Shown here piece after piece: positions 1 through 7,427 of a DNA stretch of 64,000 bases (the stretch's first letter is position 1; each line of letters starts with the position of its first letter). Made by a program: the position numbers and the translations under genes. The notes below the pieces were generated by a model that had not been told where the DNA came from, searched no databases, and saw only the letters and a list, made by a program, of their open reading frames with translations. Source of the stretch: Litorimonas taeanensis (GTDB lineage: Bacteria; Pseudomonadota; Alphaproteobacteria; Caulobacterales; Maricaulaceae); NCBI RefSeq assembly GCF_003634015.1, contig NZ_RBII01000002.1:124001-188000 (forward strand). Direction: 5' to 3'.

Positions 1-1756
1 CAGCCTCATCGACACAGCGGATACCGATACTTTAACGAGCCCCGTCAGCATCTTGACTGCCGCCGATATAGAAGCTCGTAATCAAGCATTTGTTACGGAT
101 TTACTGCGTACTATTCCAGGCCTTGCAGTCTCTCAATCTGGCGGCGGCGGTAGCCTGACGCAGATTCGCTTGCGCGGTTCCGAAGCAAACCACGTCCTTG
201 TTATTATTGACGGTGTAGAAGTAAATAACCCCTCAGACGGCGCCTTTGATTTTGGCGGACTGCGTAGTGAAGACGTTGAAAAAATAGAAGTGCTTCGTGG
301 AGAACAATCCGCGCTATATGGCCCAGACGCTGTCGGCGGCGTTATCAACATCATTACGCGTACAGGAAATGTCACCAAGCAATGGCGTGCCTCTGCCGAA
401 GCGGGGAGCCGCGGCACGGTTGAAGGTCAATTCACAGGCGTCATACCCATAGGCCGCGCGGCCCTGACTGTTAATGGGAATGCCTTTAATACGGAAGGAT
501 TTGATGTCTCCGGTCTTGGCGGAGAGAAAGACGGCTCCAGTAGTCGCCGCCTCGCCCTTGGCCTGAATAATTTCGCCCTTGGCTCTGTCACGTTTTCGGC
601 GAATGGCGCCGTTAATCTGCGCACTTCTGAATATGACGAAGATTTGCCTGATCAGAACTTTATATTCGATGGGCGCTTAGACAATTCTGATAGTGAAACC
701 GATGTAAAAACCACGACGGCCCGTATCGACGCCCGTTTCTCTCTCGCAGGATTTGAGCATCTTGTGCAGTCAAATATGGTTGAAACCGAGACTGACACGA
801 AAGCCAGCTTTGCGACGAAAACCACAGGCACTCGCCAAAATGCCAGCTGGGCCGCGAAACGCACTTTTGCTGAGGCTCACAGCTTTACCGTGCTTGGAGA
901 AGTCGAACGGGAAGAGTATGAATTTGAGGGCGATGAGGATGTGCCTGATATTTATAATTACGGACTCGTTGCGGATTATAAATTTAGCCAAAACAATTTG
1001 GATCTCACGGGATCAGTCCGTCATGATATAAATGACGTGTTCTCAGATACAACGACATGGCGCGTAGGCGCAGGCTATGGATTTAATTGGAATGGCCGTT
1101 TGCGGGGCTCTGTTGGGACGGGAGTAAAAAACCCAACCCTGATAGAGTTGTTCGGATTTTTCCCAAATAGCCGTTTCACAGGTAATCCCGATTTGAAAGC
1201 CGAGACATCACTTGGCTATTCTTTAGGGTATGAGCAGGCGTTTGGCGATTTAAATGTATCTATCGATTATTTCCATTCAGACCTCGAAGACGAAATCACA
1301 ACAATTTTTAATCCCGATTTTACGTCCTCTGTTATCAATCTTGCCACGGATAGCACACGTGAAGGCATTGAAGTTGCGGCTAATTGGTCTCTGACAGATC
1401 GGTTTACCCTAGATGGATCAGCTAGCTTTCTAGACAGTAGCGAGAATGAAATCGAAGAAATTCGACGCCCCGATTTCCTCGCAAGCGCAACGCTATCATG
1501 GCAAGCCAGTGACACTGTTAGCTTTACCTTAAGCGCGGATCACACTGGATCCCAGCTCGATACAGACTTTGGTACATTCCAACGCGTTGAGCTCGATGCC
1601 TATACTTTGGTCGGGTTAAATATCGCTGTGGATATAAATGATCACTTTGGTGTGTATGTACGCGGAACCAATCTTCTTAGCGAAGATTATCAAGAAGTCT
1701 TTGGCTACCGCTCTGCGGGCGCAGGGGCCTTCACAGGTATCAGAGCCGCATTTTAG
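1..1756 (+). CDS. btuB: TonB-dependent outer-membrane receptor, BtuB-like (5' partial)
   Basis: The reading frame is open at the left edge (first full codon at base 2), so the signal peptide and TonB box lie outside. The visible part starts inside the plug domain (DLLRTIPGLAV, IRLRGSEANHVLVIIDGVEV, EVLRGEQSALYGPDAVGGVI), which is the classic TonB-receptor plug. A long beta-barrel with alternating polar and hydrophobic strands follows and ends in the terminal aromatic residue expected for an outer-membrane barrel (FTGIRAAF). BtuB-type receptors import cobalamin or related corrinoids using TonB energy. The substrate is inferred from the compact barrel and from the BtuF/C/D-like genes beyond the prophage (51404-53959), which would be neighbours before integration. 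A ferric-siderophore receptor is the alternative. The 3' end overlaps the convergent next gene by four bases. Confidence 0.85.
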   Translation, partial: SLIDTADTDTLTSPVSILTAADIEARNQAFVTDLLRTIPGLAVSQSGGGGSLTQIRLRGSEANHVLVIIDGVEVNNPSDGAFDFGGLRSEDVEKIEVLRGEQSALYGPDAVGGVINIITRTGNVTKQWRASAEAGSRGTVEGQFTGVIPIGRAALTVNGNAFNTEGFDVSGLGGEKDGSSSRRLALGLNNFALGSVTFSANGAVNLRTSEYDEDLPDQNFIFDGRLDNSDSETDVKTTTARIDARFSLAGFEHLVQSNMVETETDTKASFATKTTGTRQNASWAAKRTFAEAHSFTVLGEVEREEYEFEGDEDVPDIYNYGLVADYKFSQNNLDLTGSVRHDINDVFSDTTTWRVGAGYGFNWNGRLRGSVGTGVKNPTLIELFGFFPNSRFTGNPDLKAETSLGYSLGYEQAFGDLNVSIDYFHSDLEDEITTIFNPDFTSSVINLATDSTREGIEVAANWSLTDRFTLDGSASFLDSSENEIEEIRRPDFLASATLSWQASDTVSFTLSADHTGSQLDTDFGTFQRVELDAYTLVGLNIAVDINDHFGVYVRGTNLLSEDYQEVFGYRSAGAGAFTGIRAAF

Positions 1757-2754
1757 CGGCTCTCATCCCCAGGACGTTCAATCGTTAATTCCGTGGGCGA
1801 GATTACATTCTCGCCCATAAATGCATAATGCCGTTCAACCTGATACCCTGCCTTCTCAAATTCTGTGAGCAGGCTTTCCTCGCCCAATAAATGCGCAACG
1901 CCAACCACGACAAGGCTTTCCCCACTGCCCTCCATATGAGGCACAAGGATTTCGGCCCATTTCTTATTGCGGTTTACCAAAACAGAGCGGTACATTTCTC
2001 CTGCGTCTTGGCGAAGTGGATCTATCATTTGTTGTTTCATAAAATCGGTTTGACCCACAGACCACCCAATAGAGAGACGTTTTAATTGCGCGCCTAAATC
2101 GTCAAACTGCTCCATCGTTTCTGTTAAAATTTCTAGCTGAAGGCTCTGCGGCAAGTCCGATACGGCGCGTATTTGATCTTCAACACTCTCTAAATAAATC
2201 ACATTCTTTTGCTGTCGTCTTGCCATGGATTTCAAAGCTTCATCAGCCGATATATCACCTGACAATCCAGCTTGCTCCGCTGCCGTTAGGGTCAAATATT
2301 CACTCGCAAGCCAAGGCTTCATAGAATCTAAACTGGCTATTGAAATCTGCCCATTATGCGCCACCGCCTCTAAAAGTTTCATTTGATAATTATCGAGACT
2401 GTCAGCCAGACGTAAGCCATCTTGGCGAAGACCAAGGCGCGCACTTATAATCGTCGCATCGGCGCGCCCCGTTTCAGAAGTGTCGACCTCAAAAAACACA
2501 GTTCCAACGTCTCGCACCACATCCCTAAGGTCATCACGAAGCCAATTCGCATCGTCGGGCAAGAGATGCATCGAACCAAACAAATATAGCGTACTATCGA
2601 AATCTGTGACTTTCCAAATCGCAGGCCCATCGTTTCGTGCCCGCGCTTCAGCCACGCGGTCCGAGACGGACTCCGTCGGCCCCGAAGGGCCGTTACAAGC
2701 GGTTATCAACAATCCATATATCAGACTGATACAAAAGCGGCAAATTTTCATCAT
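1753..2754 (-). CDS. TraB/GumN family lipoprotein
   Basis: This 333-residue protein has an N-terminal lipoprotein signal (hydrophobic stretch, then LLITAC, with Cys about residue 20), so it is probably membrane-anchored and periplasmic. Two motifs of the TraB/GumN (Tiki-like) family are visible: an early GSMHLL with the conserved His, and a late GVAHLLGEESL. An FFEVDTS segment between them also fits. Tiki relatives are metal-dependent proteases, but the role of the bacterial members is not settled, so no substrate is proposed. It is transcribed toward the TonB receptor and overlaps its stop codon. Its start (ATG ATG) lies about 80 bases from the tRNA on the other side. Confidence 0.8.
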   Translation of the reverse strand: MMKICRFCISLIYGLLITACNGPSGPTESVSDRVAEARARNDGPAIWKVTDFDSTLYLFGSMHLLPDDANWLRDDLRDVVRDVGTVFFEVDTSETGRADATIISARLGLRQDGLRLADSLDNYQMKLLEAVAHNGQISIASLDSMKPWLASEYLTLTAAEQAGLSGDISADEALKSMARRQQKNVIYLESVEDQIRAVSDLPQSLQLEILTETMEQFDDLGAQLKRLSIGWSVGQTDFMKQQMIDPLRQDAGEMYRSVLVNRNKKWAEILVPHMEGSGESLVVVGVAHLLGEESLLTEFEKAGYQVERHYAFMGENVISPTELTIERPGDESR

Positions 2755-2836
2755 AATACGCCCTACCCCAAGGCATTAAAGATGGAAACCATCATTGCAC
2801 AGCGCGCGCGATTGGCATAAGAGCCTCTCATTGGAA

Positions 2837-2913
2837 GCACCTATAGCTCAGCTGGATAGAGCGCTGCCCTCCGAAGGCAGAGGTCGCACGTTCGAATCGT
2901 GCTAGGTGCGCCA
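2837..2913 (+). tRNA. tRNA-Arg (anticodon CCG)
   Basis: This is a 77-base cloverleaf. The acceptor strands GCACCTA and TAGGTGC pair perfectly, with discriminator G and an encoded CCA. The D-arm contains AGCTCAGCTGGATAGAGC. The anticodon stem CTGCC/GGCAG encloses the loop CTCCGAA, giving anticodon CCG (reads CGG, Arg). The T-arm contains GTTCGAATC. Its 3' 48 bases are the prophage attachment core. Because the whole gene is intact on the left, integration has not damaged it. Confidence 0.97.
2866..2913. other. attL core (48 bp, inside tRNA-Arg 3' half)
   Basis: This segment is identical to 51131-51178. The match covers the anticodon loop, T-arm, acceptor strand and CCA of tRNA-Arg. It breaks at 2865 (T here, C at 51130) and after the CCA. 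Integration at the tRNA 3' end with the gene restored is standard for tyrosine integrases. Confidence 0.95.
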
Positions 2914-2924
2914 ATATTAACATA

Positions 2925-3467
2925 TTGATTTACAAAGGCTTTTACTTGCTACCTAACCCCCTCAAGGTTGGTAAATCTTGCCCAAAACACCCCCGCTATG
3001 TCCAATTTTACCGCCGACCTCTGGGCAAAATCTGGGCAATAGCTTTTTCACTCACCGCCGCTTGCTCACTCTTTAGTGTTGGCGCTAAAGCAGCCCCGAT
3101 AAGCAATAAGCCCCCAGGTTACTGGGTCACGGTTGATCGTGTGGTGGATGGTGATACGTTTTGGGCGGAGGGTATCAAATACCGACTGGTTGACATCGAT
3201 ACGCCAGAAACATCCGCTGACAAACGTCATGGTTATAAATGCGATGCGGAGCGCCGCCTAGGTGAATTGGCCACAGCCGAAGCCGAAATCCTATTATTGA
3301 ACAGAAAAGTTTGGATAAAGCCGAGCGGAAGTGACGACCGTTATGGACGAAAATTAGTCAAAGTTCGTTACGCCTATGGGCAATGGTACGGCGAACATAT
3401 GATAAAATCGCGCTTGGCGGCGCGGTGGCAAGGGCGTAAACACGCTTGGTGCAAAACTCAAAATTAA
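2925..3467 (+). CDS. Secreted thermonuclease-like (SNase fold) protein
   Basis: The C-terminal 120 residues match the staphylococcal-nuclease fold. VVDGDTFW and YRLVDIDTPE supply the metal-binding Asp residues, the catalytic Arg and the catalytic Glu, and DRYGRKLV supplies the second catalytic Arg. A hydrophobic stretch ending in A-x-A (about residues 36-57) looks like a signal peptide, so export is likely. The start is uncertain. ATG 2925 gives an unusually long charged leader and places the first codons only 11 bases from attL; the only later in-frame starts are non-ATG (TTG 2946, CTG 3021). The 19-bp candidate integrase arm repeat falls inside the leader. It is the first gene of the left-end + strand group and may act on extracellular DNA or in lysogenic conversion. 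Confidence 0.75.
   Translation: MIYKGFYLLPNPLKVGKSCPKHPRYVQFYRRPLGKIWAIAFSLTAACSLFSVGAKAAPISNKPPGYWVTVDRVVDGDTFWAEGIKYRLVDIDTPETSADKRHGYKCDAERRLGELATAEAEILLLNRKVWIKPSGSDDRYGRKLVKVRYAYGQWYGEHMIKSRLAARWQGRKHAWCKTQN
2978..3039. promoter_or_regulatory. Candidate integrase arm-type sites, left end
   Basis: TGGGCAA occurs at 3022-3028 and 3033-3039, 11 bp apart. Its inverse TTGCCCA lies at 2978-2984. The 19-bp block 3021-3039 is repeated exactly and in the same orientation at 51052-51070, just inside attR. Short repeats flanking the att core on both sides are what tyrosine integrases bind with their N-terminal arm domain. The role is inferred from position and repetition only. Confidence 0.6.
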
Positions 3468-3790
3468 CTCACGCCGTTTTCGACAAACACGGCACGGCCT
3501 TTATTGCGGGCACAAGCCGGCAAGATTGTTTGCTGCAGCTTATCGGGACAGACACGCCAGACGCTTTACTGGAGGCCGAATGGCGGCGAGATTGGGCCGT
3601 CAAAGGGTTTCAAGTCCAAAAAATTAAGCGAATAAGACCTGCCGATAAAGGACTATCTGGCTATGATTTAAGTCCTGATTACGGCAGTCAGGATGGAGGA
3701 CAGTCCGCCAATTTCAGCCTGATAACTGGCGGCATTGTGACAGGTTTAAGCTTAGCCCTTCTGGCCGTTATCATCGGAAGATTAGTCTAA
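3446..3790 (+). CDS. Hypothetical protein with C-terminal membrane segment
   Basis: I do not recognise this protein of about 114 residues. It has no ATG: TTG 3446 or GTG 3449 would start it, overlapping the end of the nuclease gene by about 20 bases, which suggests translational coupling. The first 85 residues are polar. Residues 92-112 (LITGGIVTGLSLALLAVIIG) form a single transmembrane helix at the extreme C-terminus, as in a tail-anchored protein. With the nuclease upstream it may form a two-gene unit. Confidence 0.5.
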   Translation: MVQNSKLTHAVFDKHGTAFIAGTSRQDCLLQLIGTDTPDALLEAEWRRDWAVKGFQVQKIKRIRPADKGLSGYDLSPDYGSQDGGQSANFSLITGGIVTGLSLALLAVIIGRLV

Positions 3791-3863
3791 TCATCCCCCG
3801 CCGCAGCAATCGCCCGTATCCCATTTTACAGGTAGAATAATAGCCGCAAAGCGTAAATATAAT

Positions 3864-3914
3864 ACGACAAAATGTCGTTTTTCTCTTGCATAATACGACA
3901 AAATGTCGTATAAA
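3864..3914 (+). promoter_or_regulatory. Promoter with two palindromic operators
   Basis: The palindrome ACGACA-AAA-TGTCGT occurs at 3864-3878 and again at 3895-3909, 31 bp apart (about three helical turns), each within the longer repeat AATACGACAAAATGTCGT. A plausible sigma-70 promoter, TTGCAT (3886-3891) with 17 bp to TATAAA (3909-3914), has the second palindrome in its spacer, so a bound repressor would occlude polymerase. The regulator is unknown. The HTH protein at 4103 is a candidate, as is a host repressor. Confidence 0.65.
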
Positions 3915-3963
3915 ATGTTATCGACGGGGAGTGGCCCCGCCGAGTAACAAAGGAGTAAATGAT

Positions 3964-4042
3964 GTGAAAATCAAGTATCTCTGGTTTAGTTTAACCCTTA
4001 AATTTTTCGGTCTCAAAATCGAATTTAAGATAAAACGCTAAA
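3964..4042 (+). CDS. Possible 26-residue basic peptide
   Basis: A GTG at 3964 has a good Shine-Dalgarno (AAAGGAG, 3949-3955) 8 bases upstream and opens 26 codons. The peptide alternates Lys with bulky hydrophobic residues (start VKIKYLWFSL, end EFKIKR). The nearby ATG ATG at 3959 runs straight into TGA, leaving GTG as the usable start. It is the first reading frame behind the operator-controlled promoter and could be a leader or a membrane-active peptide. No homology is claimed. Confidence 0.4.
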
Positions 4043-4102
4043 CCTCGAAGGTGGCCCGCAAGGGTCGCCTTCACCGAGATACATATCACATTTAAAAGTA
4101 AT

Positions 4103-4363
4103 ATGGAAGACAAACAAATATTCAAAGCTTGGATGGCTGAACTTGATTTTGATACGCGTGGCGGTATCGCAAAAGCGGCGAAGGCCTTAGGCAAGGACCG
4201 CCGCACAATTGAACGATATATAGAAGGGGCTTCGCTCTCTAAAGAAACACGCTTGGCGATGACGGCCATTGCGCAAAATCTTTCGCCATGGGATCCGCAA
4301 ACCGAAGGACTCCCTGCTGTGCATTTCAGCCTATCTATCGGCGGAAAACAAAAGAAAGCTTAA
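4103..4363 (+). CDS. Small helix-turn-helix protein
   Basis: This is an 86-residue protein. Residues 18-45 (GGIAKAAKALGKDRRTIERYIEG) read as a helix-turn-helix in which a second helix after LGKDRRT would contact DNA, similar to Fis/XRE-like small regulators. The C-terminal part is short and basic. It lies 190 bp downstream of the paired palindromic operators, so autoregulation is plausible but not shown. It could instead be an antitoxin-like or accessory phage regulator. Confidence 0.6.
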   Translation: MEDKQIFKAWMAELDFDTRGGIAKAAKALGKDRRTIERYIEGASLSKETRLAMTAIAQNLSPWDPQTEGLPAVHFSLSIGGKQKKA

Positions 4364-4418
4364 AGTCGTGGCCTTCATCTTTGCGACGTTCGAGTAACAG
4401 GATCGTGATTTCATTTCC

Positions 4419-4455
4419 GGACTTAGAGAAACACACCAAGCGTTTCTCTAAGTCC
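4419..4455 (+). terminator. 14-bp perfect hairpin between HTH gene and membrane gene
   Basis: GGACTTAGAGAAAC (4419-4432) and its exact reverse complement (4442-4455) enclose a 9-base loop. The sequence after the stem is TTGTATATG, a weak T-run, so this may be a transcription terminator for the HTH gene, an mRNA stabiliser or a protein site. Confidence 0.5.
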
Positions 4456-4472
4456 TTGTATATGAGGTAAAT

Positions 4473-4535
4473 ATGACTCCACAAATAATAAAACTTAATG
4501 CTAACATTCGGTTATGCGAATATTTTATTGGTTAA
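4473..4535 (+). CDS. Possible 20-residue leader peptide
   Basis: ATG 4473 follows GAGG by a few bases and opens 20 codons (start MTPQIIKLNA, end CEYFIG). The frame overlaps the first seven codons of the membrane-protein gene at 4514, an arrangement that could couple translation because that gene has no obvious Shine-Dalgarno of its own. There is no homology evidence. Confidence 0.3.
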   Translation: MTPQIIKLNANIRLCEYFIG

Positions 4536-5185
4536 TCGGGATTTGGATTATACTTCAAAAGGTTATACTTCCTGGTCTATTTTTCGTCCTATCGGTATTT
4601 ACCGCTCCAGAAGATATGTCTGAAGCCGTCAAGGAGAGCAGGATGATTTTGGACACTCTCAACAATAACCTTATTACAGAGATTACGCTATTCATCCTTC
4701 TTTTTGTTGGAGTTTTGCTCACATTCGGTAATGGAAATTGGCGTCATGTTGTTCACCGATATGCGTCAAAACCAAGGTTAAAAAGGTTATCAGAAGACGC
4801 CAAGCGAGTTGCTGAAGACATTGCTAACACTATCTCACAGCAAAATGCGCGTGAGTATGAACAACTAAATCAAGAATGGCATGAAAGACGGGAAGGAATA
4901 AATCGGCCAATGCGGCGGATCACTCAAGATCAAAGGTACTTATCAAAGCATATGATGGAATCTCACTCCGTTATACAGCGATTAAAGCAAGTCGGTTATT
5001 GGAACCCTGATAAATACTTTAGCGAGATAGGCATTGCGGGGGCCACTGGATTTGCTGCGGAATCCACCAGCAAAGCGCTTTTTTCAGCATCAGAACAAAT
5101 TCGCTGTGACCTTGAGGATGGGTTTTTAACCATAATAACTCAACCTAAATTGCCTCAAGATGATAAATCAAGAGCTCGCTCTTAG
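4514..5185 (+). CDS. Hypothetical inner-membrane protein with cytoplasmic helical domain
   Basis: This is a 223-residue protein with two predicted transmembrane helices (about residues 4-30 and 55-72) separated by a charged loop. A long polar, helix-rich C-terminal region follows (EDAKRVAEDIANTISQQNA and onward), consistent with coiled coil. I do not recognise the family. It lies between the left-end regulators and the convergent lysis cassette, a common place for prophage genes expressed in the lysogen (superinfection exclusion or host modification). That role is inference from position. Confidence 0.6.
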   Translation: MRIFYWLIGIWIILQKVILPGLFFVLSVFTAPEDMSEAVKESRMILDTLNNNLITEITLFILLFVGVLLTFGNGNWRHVVHRYASKPRLKRLSEDAKRVAEDIANTISQQNAREYEQLNQEWHERREGINRPMRRITQDQRYLSKHMMESHSVIQRLKQVGYWNPDKYFSEIGIAGATGFAAESTSKALFSASEQIRCDLEDGFLTIITQPKLPQDDKSRARS

Positions 5186-5213
5186 CTAGCTTGTAAACGT
5201 TCGGAAGGTTAAT

Positions 5214-5588
5214 CTAATCACCCTTCAGCGCCGCCAGTCTTTCTAAGGCTAAACGCCGCTCTTCATTCTGACGCTTTATCAATTGGGCCGCGGCTGTTTC
5301 GCGATTCTCAATCGCGGCTACCAAGCCTTGGCCCCATTTTAGCAGCTCGATAGACCAAAGCCCTAGGCGCTGCGCTCTCTCATCCGCGCTGTGGTAATCT
5401 GAGGCAATGGGCAAAGCCGGTTTTGGCGGGGCACGTTTGATTTCAGGGTCAACGGGGTCAATGGGTTTGGCAGGAAGGGGAATTTCAACGGCTTCGTAAG
5501 AGGCGGTCAATGTCCGTGTGGATTGACAGGCTGGTAGAAGGCAAAGGGGTAGTAGCGCAATCAGGCAAAATAGGGTTCGCATTTTCAA
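5214..5588 (-). CDS. Outer-membrane spanin lipoprotein (Rz1-like)
   Basis: This 124-residue lipoprotein precursor has signal helix FCLIALLPLCLLPAC with a lipobox Cys at residue 21. A proline-rich linker follows (EIPLPAKPIDPVDPEIKRAPPKPALP), the hallmark of o-spanins, then a helical C-terminus. Its first 104 bases overlap the end of the i-spanin gene in another frame, as for lambda Rz/Rz1. It should act with the i-spanin to fuse inner and outer membranes at lysis. It is longer than lambda Rz1 because of the C-terminal helix. It is the last late gene and converges with the left-end + strand group. Confidence 0.8.
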   Translation of the reverse strand: MKMRTLFCLIALLPLCLLPACQSTRTLTASYEAVEIPLPAKPIDPVDPEIKRAPPKPALPIASDYHSADERAQRLGLWSIELLKWGQGLVAAIENRETAAAQLIKRQNEERRLALERLAALKGD

Positions 5589-5919
5589 TCTCCAATTTTA
5601 ATGACTTAAGCGTGTTTCGAAGGGCCGTGTTTTCGGCGATGACGGCCGCATCAATGGCGGCGACCTCTTTGATGACCTCAATATAAACGGAGTCCGTTTT
5701 GTCAGCTTCGGCCGCCGCAGCGTCGGCATTGTCGTCCAGCTTGGACTTGGTTTTTTGCGCCTGCTCTGCAAAGGCCCGTTCAGTGCGGGAGACCCCAAGC
5801 GCGAATTGAGCCTTTCCGTAATCAAGGATTTGTGCCCGAATGAATAAGCCCATACCAAGAAGCGCCAAGACCCCGCCCAATCCGAATAAAAATTTAGGCT
5901 TTAGAAGAAAAGACAACAT
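5485..5919 (-). CDS. Inner-membrane spanin (Rz-like)
   Basis: This protein of about 144 residues has one N-terminal transmembrane helix (FLFGLGGVLALLGMGLFIRA) and a long, charged coiled-coil ectodomain (residues about 30-125), the architecture of an i-spanin. ATG 5919 is preferred over the upstream in-frame start because it overlaps the endolysin stop as TAATG. The last 35 codons overlap the o-spanin gene. It bridges the periplasm with the o-spanin during the final lysis step. Confidence 0.8.
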   Translation of the reverse strand: MLSFLLKPKFLFGLGGVLALLGMGLFIRAQILDYGKAQFALGVSRTERAFAEQAQKTKSKLDDNADAAAAEADKTDSVYIEVIKEVAAIDAAVIAENTALRNTLKSLKLEIENANPILPDCATTPLPSTSLSIHTDIDRLLRSR

Positions 5920-7196
5920 TAGCGCAGCACCTCCCACGCATCCGCGAGAGATACGCAATCCATAGAATTATCTGGCCGGCCATCACCCGTTAGATCTGTT
6001 TGCCCATTTTGATTGACGACGATGCAAATAGGCTGGCCGTGACTGTCCAGACCCGGAGAGCCAGACATTCCCCCAACCACAGGCTCGCGTTCAAATGTCG
6101 GGCGGGGACCCGTTTCAAAAACCACAATATATCCACCCATCGCATATGTTTCGCCGCCAGAGGCCCGTTTTAAATAGGCGTAACCCTTGCGATAAGCGAG
6201 GCCGTCAGCCCCTGCGGGATAACCTATGATTTCAACAATTTCGCCTGCCTCTATGTTTCGCGGAGAGGTCTTTGGAAAGCTTACACCATAAAAAGCCGCA
6301 TCAATTTCAGAGGCATAAGAGGGCGTCAGCCCATCCAAAAAAGGCGGCGGGAAACCGTGCGTTTGTTTTGCCCTTTCAATTTCATCATGGCAGTGGCCCG
6401 CCGTGGCCCAGCCGCCCCAGAGGGGGAAAAAGCTGCACCAGCTTTGGCCCGTAAAATGGCGCTGAACAGGCAAGTCTGAAAATAAAGCCTGTCTGCGAGA
6501 CTGGGTTATTTCTTGGCGCCAGCCTGTCGGAATATCCCATGGGCTCGCATCGGATATCTCATTTGAAAACTGTTTAATTCGTTTTATATATTGAATCGTT
6601 TCAGCGGCATGGCGGCCCGTAACTCGGCCCTGACAAGGTGCAATATCTTTCCACAGGCGCGCATCCCCGCATAGTTTTTGCGCTTTAAGGCAATTCCCCA
6701 TCCCCGCATTATAGGCACAGAGCCCTAATTCATGGGCCTGTTCAGGTGTTCGATATCGTCGTCGCCACGGGGCCGTACGTTTTGCCTGATAGTAAGCGCC
6801 CTTATCAATGGCTTGGCGGGCATTAAACCTGTCAAAATCAAAACCAAATTGTTTCGAAATATCGCCCGCCGTGGCGGACATAAATTGCGCAATTCCGCCC
6901 GCGCCAGCAGGGGAGCGCGCCGCAGGATTGCAAAGGCTTTCTTGATAAAGCTGCGCCGCCCAAACGGTTGGATATTGAAAGTCATCAGGGAAGCGGCGGG
7001 AAACCGCCGCCCTGATATCATCAATGTAAACCTCGCAGGCGGTAAATTTTGACGGCCAAACAGGGCCGACTTGATCAGACGCTGAGGAGGATGGCGCCAG
7101 CCACAAACACCAAAGCAATGGCAATATAAAGCTGGCCTGTAAGCCCGGCGCGCGCCGCCGCAGACAGGTCGTCTGGAACGCCTTTAATTTCATCAT
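5919..7196 (-). CDS. Endolysin: lytic transglycosylase fused to trypsin-like protease
   Basis: From ATG 7196 the product is 425 residues. An arginine-rich n-region and hydrophobic helix (about residues 20-38, ending APSSSAS) look like an export signal. Residues about 75-205 are an SLT-type lytic transglycosylase: LYQESLCNP with catalytic Glu86, AGAGGIAQFM, and LCAYNAGMGN. Residues about 245-425 look like a chymotrypsin-fold serine protease: ATAGHC (His268), a later Asp (about 299), and GGMSGSPGLD (Ser378). It follows the holin gene and overlaps both it (about 120 bases) and the spanin. Peptidoglycan cleavage is the expected lysis role. The protease target is unknown: outer-membrane lipoproteins, the S-layer or self-processing are possibilities. 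The frame is open further upstream to 7427, but that would lie over the holin. Confidence 0.8.
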   Translation of the reverse strand: MMKLKAFQTTCLRRRAPGLQASFILPLLWCLWLAPSSSASDQVGPVWPSKFTACEVYIDDIRAAVSRRFPDDFQYPTVWAAQLYQESLCNPAARSPAGAGGIAQFMSATAGDISKQFGFDFDRFNARQAIDKGAYYQAKRTAPWRRRYRTPEQAHELGLCAYNAGMGNCLKAQKLCGDARLWKDIAPCQGRVTGRHAAETIQYIKRIKQFSNEISDASPWDIPTGWRQEITQSRRQALFSDLPVQRHFTGQSWCSFFPLWGGWATAGHCHDEIERAKQTHGFPPPFLDGLTPSYASEIDAAFYGVSFPKTSPRNIEAGEIVEIIGYPAGADGLAYRKGYAYLKRASGGETYAMGGYIVVFETGPRPTFEREPVVGGMSGSPGLDSHGQPICIVVNQNGQTDLTGDGRPDNSMDCVSLADAWEVLR

Positions 7197-7392
7197 GATA
7201 GACAGCGCGAATGCGCCAAACAAACCACGCCGCGCAAGGTAAAAGCCCCGAAAGCAAGCCTGTAATCGCCACAAATCGAATGACTTGTGCCAGGACAAAA
7301 TCAGACGGGAAGAGAGACCCCAAAAATAAGATAATAAACAAAAGCCCCGCAAAGAACAAAGCCGAGAGAGGGTTGGTGAAGAATTTTCGCAT
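7075..7392 (-). CDS. Putative holin (three-helix membrane protein)
   Basis: This 105-residue protein has three hydrophobic helices (about residues 8-27, 32-58 and 84-104) and a charged loop between the second and third. The first gene of a lysis cassette followed by endolysin and spanins is normally the holin, and three helices fit the class I topology. The Shine-Dalgarno AAAGGA precedes the ATG. There is no sequence match to a named holin, so the call rests on topology and position. Confidence 0.65.
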   Translation of the reverse strand: MRKFFTNPLSALFFAGLLFIILFLGSLFPSDFVLAQVIRFVAITGLLSGLLPCAAWFVWRIRAVYHDEIKGVPDDLSAAARAGLTGQLYIAIALVFVAGAILLSV

Positions 7393-7427
7393 GATGTTTC
7401 CTTTCGATGAGTCATAGCGTTTTCCAT

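Noticed and set aside
3980-4280. Toxin-antitoxin pair at the left end
   Set aside because: A small basic peptide and an HTH gene are adjacent, but no toxin family is recognisable and the spacing is not typical.
4288-4470. 60-codon frame after the HTH gene
   Set aside because: It overlaps the HTH gene out of frame, crosses the 14-bp hairpin, and has no ribosome site or recognisable content.
7197-7427. 77-codon N-terminal extension of the endolysin frame
   Set aside because: It lies antiphase over the holin-like gene, which has better membrane-protein features and its own ribosome site; a signal peptide starts properly at 7196.
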